The translations under genes and the position numbers were made by a program. A stretch of DNA of 64,000 nucleotides from Nelumbo lutea. Lineage: Eukaryota; Streptophyta; Magnoliopsida; Proteales; Nelumbonaceae. The DNA lies in NCBI GenBank assembly GCA_022828595.1, contig JAKGHH010000006.1, positions 12,768,499-12,832,498 on the forward strand, written 5' to 3'. Position 1 is the first letter of the stretch, and each line of letters begins with the position of its first letter. This document shows positions 12,408-22,434 of this stretch, piece after piece. The notes beneath the pieces were generated by a model, which was given only the letters and a program-made list of their open reading frames with translations, ran no database searches and was not told the origin of the DNA.

Positions 12408-14147
12408 TTTCTGATAAAAGAGCAAACATCAGTTCACAAACTAATTTGATTCATGTTATCTACATAGATACGACTTTTAATCTATGTTCCATTCCCATTT
12501 ATTCATCTCTGAGATTTCCCTCTCATCTCAGTGACGGAGACTACGAATTGTCTCTGGAAATGTGGGAAATCACATAGGGTGCATGGAGCCAACTATTTCA
12601 GCTACATAACCCCACCACCTTTCTGTGAAGGATCATATCCACTTATCATATGAGCTTTCCCTTTGGCCTCTGTTAGACAAGGTTCAGAGCCATTTTTGGT
12701 TAAACCTTTCTATCCAGTGAGTGCTCACCCATCATATTCGTGAACGCCAAGGTACCGTAATAGTCCCATTTTCTGGTGAGGTCCTCCCACATCGGTCTTT
12801 GATGCCTCTATCATCTTATGAAACACTCTGACAGATCCAACACCAAATGGATAGCCCAATTTTGTGGTGTGTTTCCTCATTACTGAAGGACCCATCTTCA
12901 TGCTAATGATGGAAGGACTTTAGAGAGTTCATCATATGAATCTCCCTATCACATGCACTCGTATTCCAGGAGGGAACAAAAGTTACGCCCTAGTTTAATT
13001 TAGGTCAAACCAAAGTGGCTCCCACTAACTTTCATAAATCCTGATTTCTGGTGGCCCCTAAACGGCTAGGGTTCCGCACGTATCCTTTTCAGGGGTGTGG
13101 GGCCCACCACTGAGGGAGATCATCAAATGATCTTTAGGGACACCATGGCAATGATGTGCATTCAGCCATGGTGTGCGCAAGAGCCACTGTCGTATCAGCA
13201 TGGGCCAAATACTTATGGCCCATGTACGTAGAACATCACTCATCCATACATCACATGCAGGGATAAAATTGATCCAATCAATTAATATCTATAAAGCCCA
13301 TTAATAAAGCCCACTTTAATTCATAATATTATCAGTTAATATTATCTAGGTATATGGACTGAATAGGGTTAGCAGTTTGGCCCATATAGCTTTCCTACAA
13401 TTAGTGGGCTTTAGCAGTTTTAACTCTTCAAAATTGGGCTTTATAGGTGTGGGCCGAATTAAATCTTCCAATTAAACATCAATCCCTGACTCAAGAGTGG
13501 GAGAAAACATGGCTGAAAACAGCCCCCATCGAACTACAGATTCGGTCCAATCTGGTTCGAATTGGTCTGGGATTCGATTTTCAATTCAAGATTCAATTCA
13601 AGAAATGATCTGAAATTAAAACTACTGATCAAAGACAATCAAGAATCAGTCTAGGGGCTGTTTGCATGACTCCAACCTGCAAAACAAACGTCAGAACACA
13701 GTTTGCAGTTTTACAAACTGCAAATCGCAGATAGCAATTTTGGTATCTGCGAATTCTCCTTCTGCACCGCCATCTTCGATCAAGAAAATAAAATAAATAG
13801 AAAACCTAATTTCTATCAATATTACATCTGATCGAATCCTATACATTCAATCTAGAAAATAATAAAAAAAATATTTACAGACCAGAATGTAAGAAATTGC
13901 AAATCGCAGGTTTACTGCGCCAATCAAGATTTCGATCTCCATTTGTACGAACAACCCATAAATCAAGAAAATAATAAAGAAAAGTTATAAATATAATCCA
14001 GATTTATAAAAATTAATTTCAGATTATTTTCCCTTTAACTGGGAACCGATTTCCCAAAAAAACCCTAATCTACGCAAATCGGGTAGAACGCCTTCTGCCC
14101 ATTTGCGTAGGTTCAGATCTGATTTAATTTGGTTCAAGATTTGAACC
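12408..14147 (-). other. Leader region of element 2
   Basis: It aligns in reverse to the leader of element 1 from just after the primer site to the gag start, with small indels. I see no gene in it. Confidence 0.75.
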
Positions 14148-14298
14148 AATAAATTTGGTTCAAAATTAATTTCATATTTATCTTTGGCATGCTTGAATAT
14201 TTGCTTTTAGATTAATCTCAATGTAGAATGATGTCTATCAAGTAACCAATAAATATGTTGACACCTAGGATGAAGAGGTTGGGTATAATTATCCTTCT

Positions 14299-15613
14299 TT
14301 ATTGGTATATAAAAAAACTTTACGGAAGTGTATTCCAAGGATGTCAGATTATGAATCTACACTATCCAGTTATATGTATACACAAGAACTATTAAATGGA
14401 AATGATACCCAAACCATTTGGGTTATGAGGATGCCTGTTGAAACATATGTACGGATACATGGCCATTTTCGAAATCGCGAATGGTTGCATGATAGTTGAT
14501 ACATATCAATGGAGGAAAAGATGGCTATGTTTCTTTTGTGTTTGAGCCATAGTGAAAGGTTCTCCATTTTGAAGAGACGGTTCCAGCACTCCACTCGAAT
14601 AGTGCATAGATATTTCCATCAAGTGTTGGCTGCTATAATGGAATTTGCATGAGAGACAATCTACCCAACTACATTTGACCCAAACCCAAACTATCCAGAG
14701 CACCACAAACGATTTCGACAAGTATTCAAGGTAACTAATTGATAATGTGACATAGGTTTCATAATTTTTATTATAGGGGTTGAGCTCAAAACGAGTTTTA
14801 TTTGTTTGTTTTCATTTGTTGTTGAAGGGTGTTGTTAGTGCTTTAGATGACACACATGTTCATGTTGTGGTAGCACCGGAGAAACAACTAGCATATCGAG
14901 GAAGAGGAGGGAAAGAATGTTTCCAAAATGTGCTAGTTGTTTGTGATTTTAACATGGTGTTCACATATGTTTATGCCGATTGGGAAGGAACAACACATGA
15001 CGCCAAGGTTTTACATGAGGTTGCATGCAACCCTGCCAACAACTTTCCATTTTCTACCTGCTGGTAAGACTGATGTTCTAGGGGTATTCATTACTTTTTG
15101 GTGAATTCATTTTTTTGATAGATAAATTTGATTGACACAGACAAGTACTACCTATGTGATGATGCTGTATAGGCTAATACAAGACACTTTATGGCATCCT
15201 ATCGAAATGTACAATATTAGGCAGCAAACTTTCGACGTGTGCATGCTAGGACTAAAGAAGAACGATTCAACCAAGCACATGCAAATATGATAAATGTAAT
15301 TGAGAGATCGTTTGGTGTCTTGAAAGCTCGATTTCCATTTCTTAAACGAATGGCACCTTTCAATCTTCCTGTCCAACGAGACATATTCATTGCATGCTTT
15401 GCTATCCACAACTATTTAAGAAGGAAATCAATAATTGATTCCCTTTTCAATGACTATGGTAAACCTGATGTGCAAGTGCCTAATGAAAATGTAGAGGAAG
15501 TAGTGACAGAAGAGCATGACGAGGGAGAGACACCTCATGGGCAAGCTGATGCACAGTTTATGGCCTCATTGCAAGACGAACGAGGGAGAGACACCTCAAT
15601 GCTTCGTTTGTAG
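14299..15613 (+). pseudogene. PIF/Harbinger transposase (DDE_Tnp_4 type), broken
   Basis: Three blocks look like exons: 14299-14729, 14828-15062 and 15141-15613. GTAACT (14730) and GTAAGA (15063) are plausible donors, and GTTGAAG and GACACAG are acceptors. Block 1 has the N-terminal helix region followed by the HTH-like ERFQHS segment found in this family. Block 2 carries the first catalytic Asp (ALDDTHVHV) and the second (GTTHDAKVL). Block 3 carries KYYLCDDA, RTKEERFN and the catalytic Glu in VIERSFGVLKARF. Stops occur near 14497, 14652, 15170 and 15211. The enzyme would cut and paste elements with short TWA target sites. The family is clear, and the catalytic residues survive although the frame does not. 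Confidence 0.82.
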
Positions 15614-15688
15614 TGAACTGTTATAGCTATTTATGTGAACAAACATTTTTTTATGTAGGGAAAATGGTTATTAGGCATTCTCCAATAA

Positions 15689-15863
15689 ATGTGTGAATGT
15701 AGGACTGGATATATGGAACTTTACAAGGCTAGAACAAATGAAAATATGGGAAGAGTGTTCTTGTGTTGCCCAATGTGGGAAAAGCATACACACTCCTCTT
15801 ACTGGGTCGATGAACTGATTGTTGACCTAGTGGCAGAGCTTAAAGAATTCAATCAACCCACTT
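15689..15863 (+). pseudogene. GRF-type zinc finger-like segment
   Basis: The translation reads C-E-C-R-T-G near the start, then NMGRVFLCCP, then SSYWVDEL. This is the layout of GRF zinc fingers (CxC, GRxFxxCP, a fourth ligand, F/YxWxDE). The ligand normally Cys before the YWVDE segment appears to be His. It lies about 75 bp after the transposase stop and is followed by about 180 bases of open frame without a recognised domain. It may be a second ORF of the transposon or a captured fragment; Harbinger elements usually carry a Myb-like second ORF instead. Confidence 0.45.
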
Positions 15864-16289
15864 CATGGCTGGTAGAAAATCCGAATATCGCAACCGCTCG
15901 AGGAAGAGATGGCACTTGGATGCAACATCCATCTCTTATATGCAATGTCATCCAATTTATTATTATTGTCGTCTTAATTTTTTGTTTATTATTGTTGTTG
16001 CAGTTGCATAGGGTAGTGATAGGACATATGAACAAATGTCAATGATTAGGATAATTATATGTATGACGTACGAGCATGTAGATCATGACGATCGCTTTAT
16101 TATGTGTAAACTTATGTTTTGTATTAAATGTTATGTAACTTTTAAACTTTTTATCATTTTTTTGTATTTGTTGTTAAATATTTTTAATTAATTATAAAAT
16201 ATTAATTTAGATTTTAATAATTTATTTTAAATGTTTTAATTTTTTATATTCTTTAATTAAATTATTTCCTAGATGTCTTATTTTTTATT

Positions 16290-17110
16290 AATTAATTACT
16301 ATATTTATTAATTATATTTATTAATTATTAATTATTTTTAGTAATTATTATCAATTATTTTTTATTTGTGTTAGTTCAATATCATTAATTATTAATTAGT
16401 AACCTTAATTTTTACTAGAATTTAATCATTTTATTATTTTCTAGTAGTGATTAATTATTTTTATAAATTTAATTATGTTATTTGTTAATTATTAATTATT
16501 TTTAGTAATTATTATAAATTATTATGTATTTACTTATTTTTTTATTCATGTTAGTTCAATATTATTAACTATTAATTAGTAACCATTAATTTTTACTGAT
16601 TATTTTTATTTTTATTAAGTTTTAATCATTTTATTATTTATGACTAGTGATTAATTATTTTTATTAATTTAATTATGTTATTTATTAATTATTAATTATT
16701 TTTAATAATTATTATCAATTATTATGTATTTACTTATTTTTTATTCGTGTTAGTTCAATATTATTAATTATTAATTAGTAACCATTAATTTTTATTGATT
16801 ATTTTAATTTTTATTAAATTTTAATCATATTTTTAATAGTGGGTTATTATTTTTTATTAATTTATTTATGTTTTTTAATAATTAGTAATTATTATCAATT
16901 ATTATGTATTTAATTATTTTTTATTCATGTTAGTTCAATATTATTAATTATTAATTAGTAACCACTAATTTTTATTGATTATTTCGATTTTTATTAAGTT
17001 TTAATCATTTTATTATATTTTAATAGTGATTAATTATTTTTATTAATTTAATTTTGTTTTTTATTAATTATTGATTATTTTTCGTAATTATTATTTATTA
17101 TTTTTTGTAT
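16290..17110. repeat. AT-rich tandem array, ~180-199 bp unit, about 4 copies
   Basis: The marker TTAGTTCAAT recurs at 16371, 16551, 16750 and 16930, spacings of 180, 199 and 180. The unit is nearly all A and T, with TTAATTATTAATTA words. The array lies between the transposase and the right end of the Harbinger element. A shorter version of such sequence occurs in the related MITE near 47450-47600. Confidence 0.85.
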
Positions 17111-17378
17111 GATTTCTATATTATTTTGAATTTGATAAATTATTGTATATGAAATAGTACAAATTGAGATCAAATTTACCGAATTGTCTATTTTAGGGGT
17201 AAAATAGTAAAATTAGTGCATTTCAGTTGTTAAAGGTTTAACCCAACACAAACAAGCTTAAGTATTCAGAGCCTCTAAAAACTAGAAAAGCATCAATACC
17301 TCTTTTAAGATTTTAAACACTTTTAATATCTTTTTTTTTTTTCAGATTTCAGATTTCAGATTTATCAAATGCCACCTA

Positions 17379-19532
17379 AGTCTCAGTTTCGTGATTTTCT
17401 TCTATCAATAGGTATCTCTCACCGCTTTGCTTGCCATCATACTCAAGAGCAAAGCGATAGAGCTGAAAGAAGACACCACCAAATTGAAGCTATTTGGTTA
17501 TCCCTTCTTGTTACTGCGTCTATGCCAAAGCACTTCTGGTTTGAAGCCTTTCAAACGAATGCATGTATACTTGATGAATCGATTGCCAACACGTGTTGCA
17601 TCACAAAAGTCCATTAAAATGTTTATTTCATAAGTCACCTAACTATTCATTTTTGAAAGTATTTGGATGCCTTTGCTTTCATTGCATGAGACCATAGAAT
17701 CATGACAAATTGGACCTCAGGTCCATTCCTTGCGTATTTTTGGGTTATAGCCCATATAGCATCATGGGTATCATTGTCTTCATATTGCTTCTGTCACCTA
17801 TACATCTGTAGACATGTTATTTTTTATGAGAATTCGTTTCCATTCTCTCAGGGACTAAGCCTAGCTACCCATGTAAACTTCGACCATACTTTACTTGATG
17901 GGCTTTCTATTATCGCAAACAGAATTTCTGATGGGCCCTCTATTATTACAAACAGAATTTCTCATGGACCTTCTACTATACCTCCTGGAATTTCTAGTTC
18001 TTCCCTTGCACCTATTGGGCCTACAATTAGTGAAGAAATGCAGTATGATTGCTCCCCTAGTGAACCAGTTGACAAGCCTACTAATATCACGGTGCAATCT
18101 GCACCCATTAATGTAAATGATGGAAGCAACTCAGTTATAGGCGTGAATCCTTTGAAAATTTATCCCGTGACCACTTGGCTGAAGAGTGGCATAAGCAAAC
18201 CTAAGGTCTACTTGGCATTCACTCATCTTCTTGAGCACACCATTCAGCCCACATGTTACACAGAAGTAACCAAGCATGCCTCATGGCGGGGTGCTATGGA
18301 GGATTAATGCCCTCCTACATAATGGGACTTGGACTCTTACACCAAGATTACCTAATATGAATGTTGTTGGGTCCAAGTTGATCTATTGAATCAAGCGAAG
18401 GGCTGATGGATCTAAAGATCATTTCAAAGCCCGTTTAATTGCAAAAGGATTCCATCAACAGCCGGGACTTGACTATGGAGAGACATTCAGTCTGGTAGTA
18501 AAGCCTACTACTATAGGGACTATTCTTAGCTTGACAATATCCAATCATTGGGACCCGTCAACTGGATGTCCAAAATGTCTTTTTACATGGTTTTCTCAAT
18601 GAAGATGTTTTTATGGAGCAGCCCATTGGATTTATAGACCCTAAGTACCTAGATTATGTATGCCACTTAAGGAAGCCCTTATATGGACTTAAGGACCTAG
18701 GCCCACTCAGCTATTTCTTAGGTGTTGAGGCAATTAGAACTAAATTTGGGCTTTTCCTTTCCTAGTGCAAGTATATTTATGATTTTCTAATCCAGGACCA
18801 CATGGAAGGATGCAAACCATCAACTCCTATGACCTCTAGCACAAAATTCTCTGCATTTGATAGATATCTTTTACCCGATATCTCTACTTATCGTTCCATT
18901 GTGGGTGCACTTCAATACCTTACATTTGCAAGGCTTGATATGGCATTCTTAGTCAAAGGCATGTCAGCTTATGCATCAGCCCACTGCACAGTAGTAAAAA
19001 GGATCCTAAGGTATCTTAAGTCTACAATCAATTATGGCCTTTGTATCACCCCTTGTACATCCACTCAGTTGCACGCTTTCTCTAACTTTGATTGGGCTGG
19101 TTGCCCAAATGACCGGCGCTCCCAAGGTGGCTTCTGTGTCTTTCTTGGTGATAAGCTGATCTCATATGCGTCCAAGAAGCAAGCCACTATCTCCAAATCT
19201 AGCAGAGTCAGAGGACAGAAGCATTGCTGTTGCTACATCTGAATTTCTTTGGCTACAGCCACTTCTCTCTGAACTAGATATATCTTCCTCCTTATCACCT
19301 ACTTTGTGGTGTGACAAGGTTGGTGCCATGTATTTAGTTGCCAATCCAATTTTTCATGCACGAACAAAGCATATTGAGATTGATTATCATTTTTTTTCAT
19401 GAAAATGTTGCCTCTAAAGTCTTGGATATTCATTACATATCTTCCAAGGACCAATTGGCTAACATCTTTACCAAACCATTGCCCATAGTGCGGTTATCAG
19501 ATTTGTGAAACCCCAGCTCAGTTTGATGGGGC
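17379..19532 (+). pseudogene. Ty1/Copia pol fragment, element 3 (integrase to RNase H)
   Basis: It starts inside the integrase core (QFRDFL, then GISHRFACHHT and the RAERRHHQIE segment that holds the catalytic Glu). It continues through a linker with a repeated NRIS-GPS motif and the RT start ([19 protein letters not shown]). From LYGLK near 18690 it jumps to GPLSYFLGVE, so the RT palm with YVDD is deleted. RT-RNase H then continues (YRSIVGALQYLT, YLKSTINYGL, DWAGCPNDRRS, KKQATISKSS). Several stops and frameshifts are present. It is a different Copia family from elements 1, 2 and 5. Confidence 0.88.
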
Positions 19533-19815
19533 TGTTGAGGATATTGGGCCCACGCCTACATGACACATACCTGCATGACCCATCCACTAAATCTTATCCT
19601 CTTAGTTTTCCATTCTTCCTTAATCTTTATCACTATAGTTTATCCTTATCACTGTAACCTAATTACTGCCAAGTGCACAGTTGGTTGTAACCCAAACTTT
19701 TGTTAGCTATAAATACAATGAAAGGTGCAAGCCCAACATAAGTTTCCTCTCCGAATCATTCTAAATGTTTTAGGACTGTGACTCTACCATCTATTGGCCC
19801 ATTGCTCATTTTCTC
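19533..19815 (+). repeat. 3' LTR of Copia element 3 (end approximate)
   Basis: TGTTGAGGATATTGGGCCC follows a short purine tract (GATGGGGC) after the RNase H end. A TATA box (CTATAAATA) lies near 19705. The 3' border was not fixed, because no second copy is in the window. Confidence 0.6.
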
Positions 19816-20149
19816 GATATATTTAAGTTTGAAGTCATGTATAAGTAGACATTTTGTCTCTAGGTAAGATAACTGCCCGGCCAGTGATACTTAAATCCAC
19901 GAACTTTAATTTGCAATAAAGAGCTACCTTGTACTTTGGGCGTAATGATATTTTCAGATTCCAACACTTTGTTTTCATTGTTCCAAGCCCAACCAAAGCC
20001 GAGCCATTTAAAATTTGGTAAAGCTATGTCAAACCTAGCCCATGAACAAATTTATTAGCAATTATTATTTTTTCGATATTGAACATTTATGACATCCTTT
20101 TTCCCTAACCTTTATTGTATTTCCAAAATCCAAGTTGTTACAAAAATTT

Positions 20150-20265
20150 CACAATAATGGCAGCCCATCCCCCCTCCCTTAAACCCTCCAAATTAGTGGC
20201 AGGGGGATTGATCCCAGGTCTCTATTCGAACGGACAAGTTAACTGAGCCACCACACCATATCCTA
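20150..20265 (-). mobile_element. Possible tRNA-derived SINE
   Basis: On the minus strand GGTGGCTCAGTTAACTTG resembles a pol III A box. About 30 bases later GGGATCAATCCCCC partly resembles a B box. Spacing and order suit a plant SINE head, but the B box match is weak and no clear 3' tail or target duplication was found. The rest of 19816-20355 shows nothing else I recognise. Confidence 0.35.
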
Positions 20266-20355
20266 TTGCTGTAACTTATCTATTACTTCTTTCTTGTCCT
20301 TTTATCTTTTCTAATCTATTTACTTGTAACTCTCTTCTCCCTTCTCTCTCATCTC

Positions 20356-21240
20356 ATGGAGAATTCATAGAGCTCGACCTCCATTGATACAAGCACTTCC
20401 ATTGAGATTTGAGAATGCTTTGAGCCCAAACTACTTGCACCATTCAGACAATCCTGGAATGATACTAGTCACCAACCTCTTACTGGTGACAACTTCATCA
20501 CTTGGAAGAGAGCCATGACCATGACCTTATTAGGCAAGAATAAAATGGGGTTTGTTGATGGTTCGATCAAACAACCCTCTACATCAGTAAACTAAAGGTC
20601 ATGTGGGACAAACTATCGGCACTTTTGACCCCCTCATCTTGCATTTGTAGAGCATTTAAGGCCACAACCTATCAAGAATAGGAACAGCTAATGCAGTTCA
20701 TCATGGGTCTAAGCGACACATTCTCTCATGTCCTCAACCAGCTACTCTTTATGGATCCGCTTACCATAGTTGTACGAGTGTACTCACTCATTTTACAAGA
20801 TGAAGCACATCGTCATCGAGATCGGCCATCAGGGCAAACCTGTGCCCACATCATTCTAACAGCCTTTTGCAATCTTGTATTGGGAATATCTCCACATGAA
20901 ATAAAGCACACAATTAAGGAGATATTCTCAATGCAAGGCAGTAAAATCTGTTCGAATAAGCTTTGCCCTGACTGAAGCGAACTCCACATCATTAACTTAT
21001 GAACCAAGCATCCTTCTCTCCCATGACCGAAAATAAATTGGACTTTCTGTCATATCAAGAGCCGTTATCCATGCCAAATCAAGCAATTCATTCCAAGATT
21101 TAAATCTATCTACCTCTTCTACAACTAGTGCCTCACATGTTCCTGTTTCTAACTTTGGGAGTGATGATACATTTGAACATGTTGCTGAAGTTACAAAGAA
21201 ACTAGTGCTGCCAAGGATGGTTCAAGGGCAACAAGGTAAC
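20356..21240 (+). pseudogene. Copia gag pseudogene (UBN2 / Retrotran_gag type)
   Basis: The ATG at 20356 is followed by stops, then by the typical N-terminal gag block: PLTGDNF, ITWKRAMTMTLLGKNK, GFVDGSIKQP. One frameshift lies near 20475. After a deletion come ISKLKVMWDKLSAL and then QLMQFIMGLSDTFSHV and MDPLTIVVRVYSLI, the middle part of such gags. The C-terminal zinc knuckle was not found. It follows the LTR of element 3 by about 540 bases and could belong to a tandem copy of the same family. Confidence 0.8.
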
Positions 21241-21266
21241 TTCACTTCCTTGGCCAAGGGCTGATG

Positions 21267-21611
21267 TGTCAGAGGGTGGATGAAGCCTAGGCTGATAAGT
21301 CCGACTTGTGAAGGAGAGAGCATGTAAGAGGCCCCATGTTTTATCCCAGGGGCAAAGTCTCCAACGATCAAGTTAGTCAAGTGCACAAGAGGGGGTTGGA
21401 CGAGGCCTGAGGAGATTTCTCAAAAGAGGTCACCCAAAAGTAAGAGAGCTTAAGAGCAGGAATAAGCCAAGTGACCTTACCAATAAAGGAACACCCCTAT
21501 TTATACTTGAACTCTCTTGTGATTGGTTGGAGGTTGTTAGTAGCGGACAGCTAGGATTTCATCCTGGCCCTGCAACGTCACGCCATCTTGGCCCTATCAC
21601 GTGCATCTACA
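21267..21611 (-). repeat. 3' LTR of the truncated Tat element, ~345 bp
   Basis: On minus it begins TGTAGATGC and ends CCTCTGACA, so the ends are TG and CA. A strong TATA box (GTATAAATAGGGG, minus) lies at about 21495-21508. A similar but diverged segment is at 55380-55597. Confidence 0.6.
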
Positions 21612-21627
21612 TCATTTGCCCCCATTC
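21612..21627 (-). other. Polypurine tract of the truncated Tat element
   Basis: Minus-strand GAATGGGGGCAAATGA lies directly upstream of the TG that starts the LTR. Confidence 0.6.
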
Positions 21628-21950
21628 TCGAGGCCACGATAAATGATGTCCGATGGAGAGCTGAGTGGAGACCTCGACTTAAGCCGAAGAGAGTGCAACA
21701 ACATCACTGGGAGGCGCTGGGTGGTGTGTCAGGTGAGGACCTCAGCTCGGTCAGAGAATCATCCTAGAAGCGCGGAGGCATTGACCTTAGCTATTGAGGG
21801 GTTCCCTTCATTGTCTAGCAGTAGTTGCTTTGGAGTTGACTCTGCCTCTTAGGAGGATCATGGAGGGCCGAGGGCTATGTACCGTGCCTTGTACAGGTAC
21901 GAGATGATTGTGCCCCTCAGCCATGTGCTTCACAAACATCGTGGTGGACT

Positions 21951-22125
21951 CATGTACAAGATAGGGATCGGCATCGGCTGATTGTTGTCATGTACGAGAC
22001 AGGTGATGGATCAGTCTGCCGTAGTCATGTGCAAGATGAGTGTCGATGTCAATTGGTAATGACCGTACGTGGGATGGGTCTTGATGTTGATTGGTGGTGA
22101 CAATACGCGAGACGGATGTCAGGTC
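21951..22125. repeat. Minisatellite, 37-38 bp unit, 5 copies
   Basis: Units starting near 21951, 21989, 22026, 22063 and 22101 share CATGTACAAGA-like starts followed by GATG and GATTG words. The array lies between the antisense ORF and the LTR of the truncated Tat element. Confidence 0.75.
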
Positions 22126-22293
22126 ACCCAAGTTGGGTTGCCTCTAGCTTGGAGTCGGTAGGCGAACCAGCTGACCCGTTCAATATCATTTCACAATCTT
22201 GAGGTCAACGACACATGTCACGCTCGGTTCGGGCTTTCAGGTCGGCTGCTCTACAGTCGTTGGGTCGAAGCAATCCGAACAATTCATTTTTCT

Positions 22294-22310
22294 TTAAATA
22301 GGGTGCTGGT
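22294..22310 (+). promoter_or_regulatory. TATA-like box before the antisense ORF
   Basis: TTTAAATAGGGTG lies about 140 bases upstream of the first ATG of the antisense ORF at 22435. A comparable box stands at the same relative place in the other Tat copy (43432-43446). Confidence 0.4.
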
Positions 22311-22434
22311 TGAGGTGGTCGCTATCATTTGCCTTCTTTAGCTTGAGCTTGTAGAAACCTTGACCACCTTCTCAGTTGATCCCTTAGCTTCTATCTTGAC
22401 TCCAATTACTAGGTAAAGGACTGCACCCTTATCC

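Larger units (their letters stand above)
8976..14147 (-). mobile_element. Ty1/Copia element 2, decayed, antiparallel to element 1
   Basis: Read on the minus strand this is the leader, gag, protease, integrase, RT and start of RNase H of a close relative of element 1. It breaks off at 8976, where element 1 inserted; the missing 3' part is expected left of the window. At the other end homology to the leader stops near 14147, just before the primer site. The primer site and 5' LTR are therefore missing, through deletion or a later rearrangement next to the Harbinger element. Confidence 0.9.
14299..17378 (+). mobile_element. PIF/Harbinger DNA transposon, left end missing
   Basis: It consists of a Harbinger transposase (14299-15613), a small zinc-finger segment, an AT-rich tandem array, and a right end whose last bases read TTTATCAAATGCCACCTAA. 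The right 250 bases (17111-17378) match the right half of a short element at 47105-47857 that has matching inverted ends. This supports 17378 as the true right border. Next to it, coding sequence of a Copia integrase resumes abruptly, so the transposon sits in or next to that element. No matching left terminal repeat is visible between 14148 and 14298, a stretch in which I recognise nothing. Confidence 0.7.

Noticed and set aside
20200..20260. Possible tRNA gene on the minus strand
   Set aside because: A and B box resemblance is partial and no cloverleaf or anticodon arm can be drawn; a decayed SINE head is the better reading.
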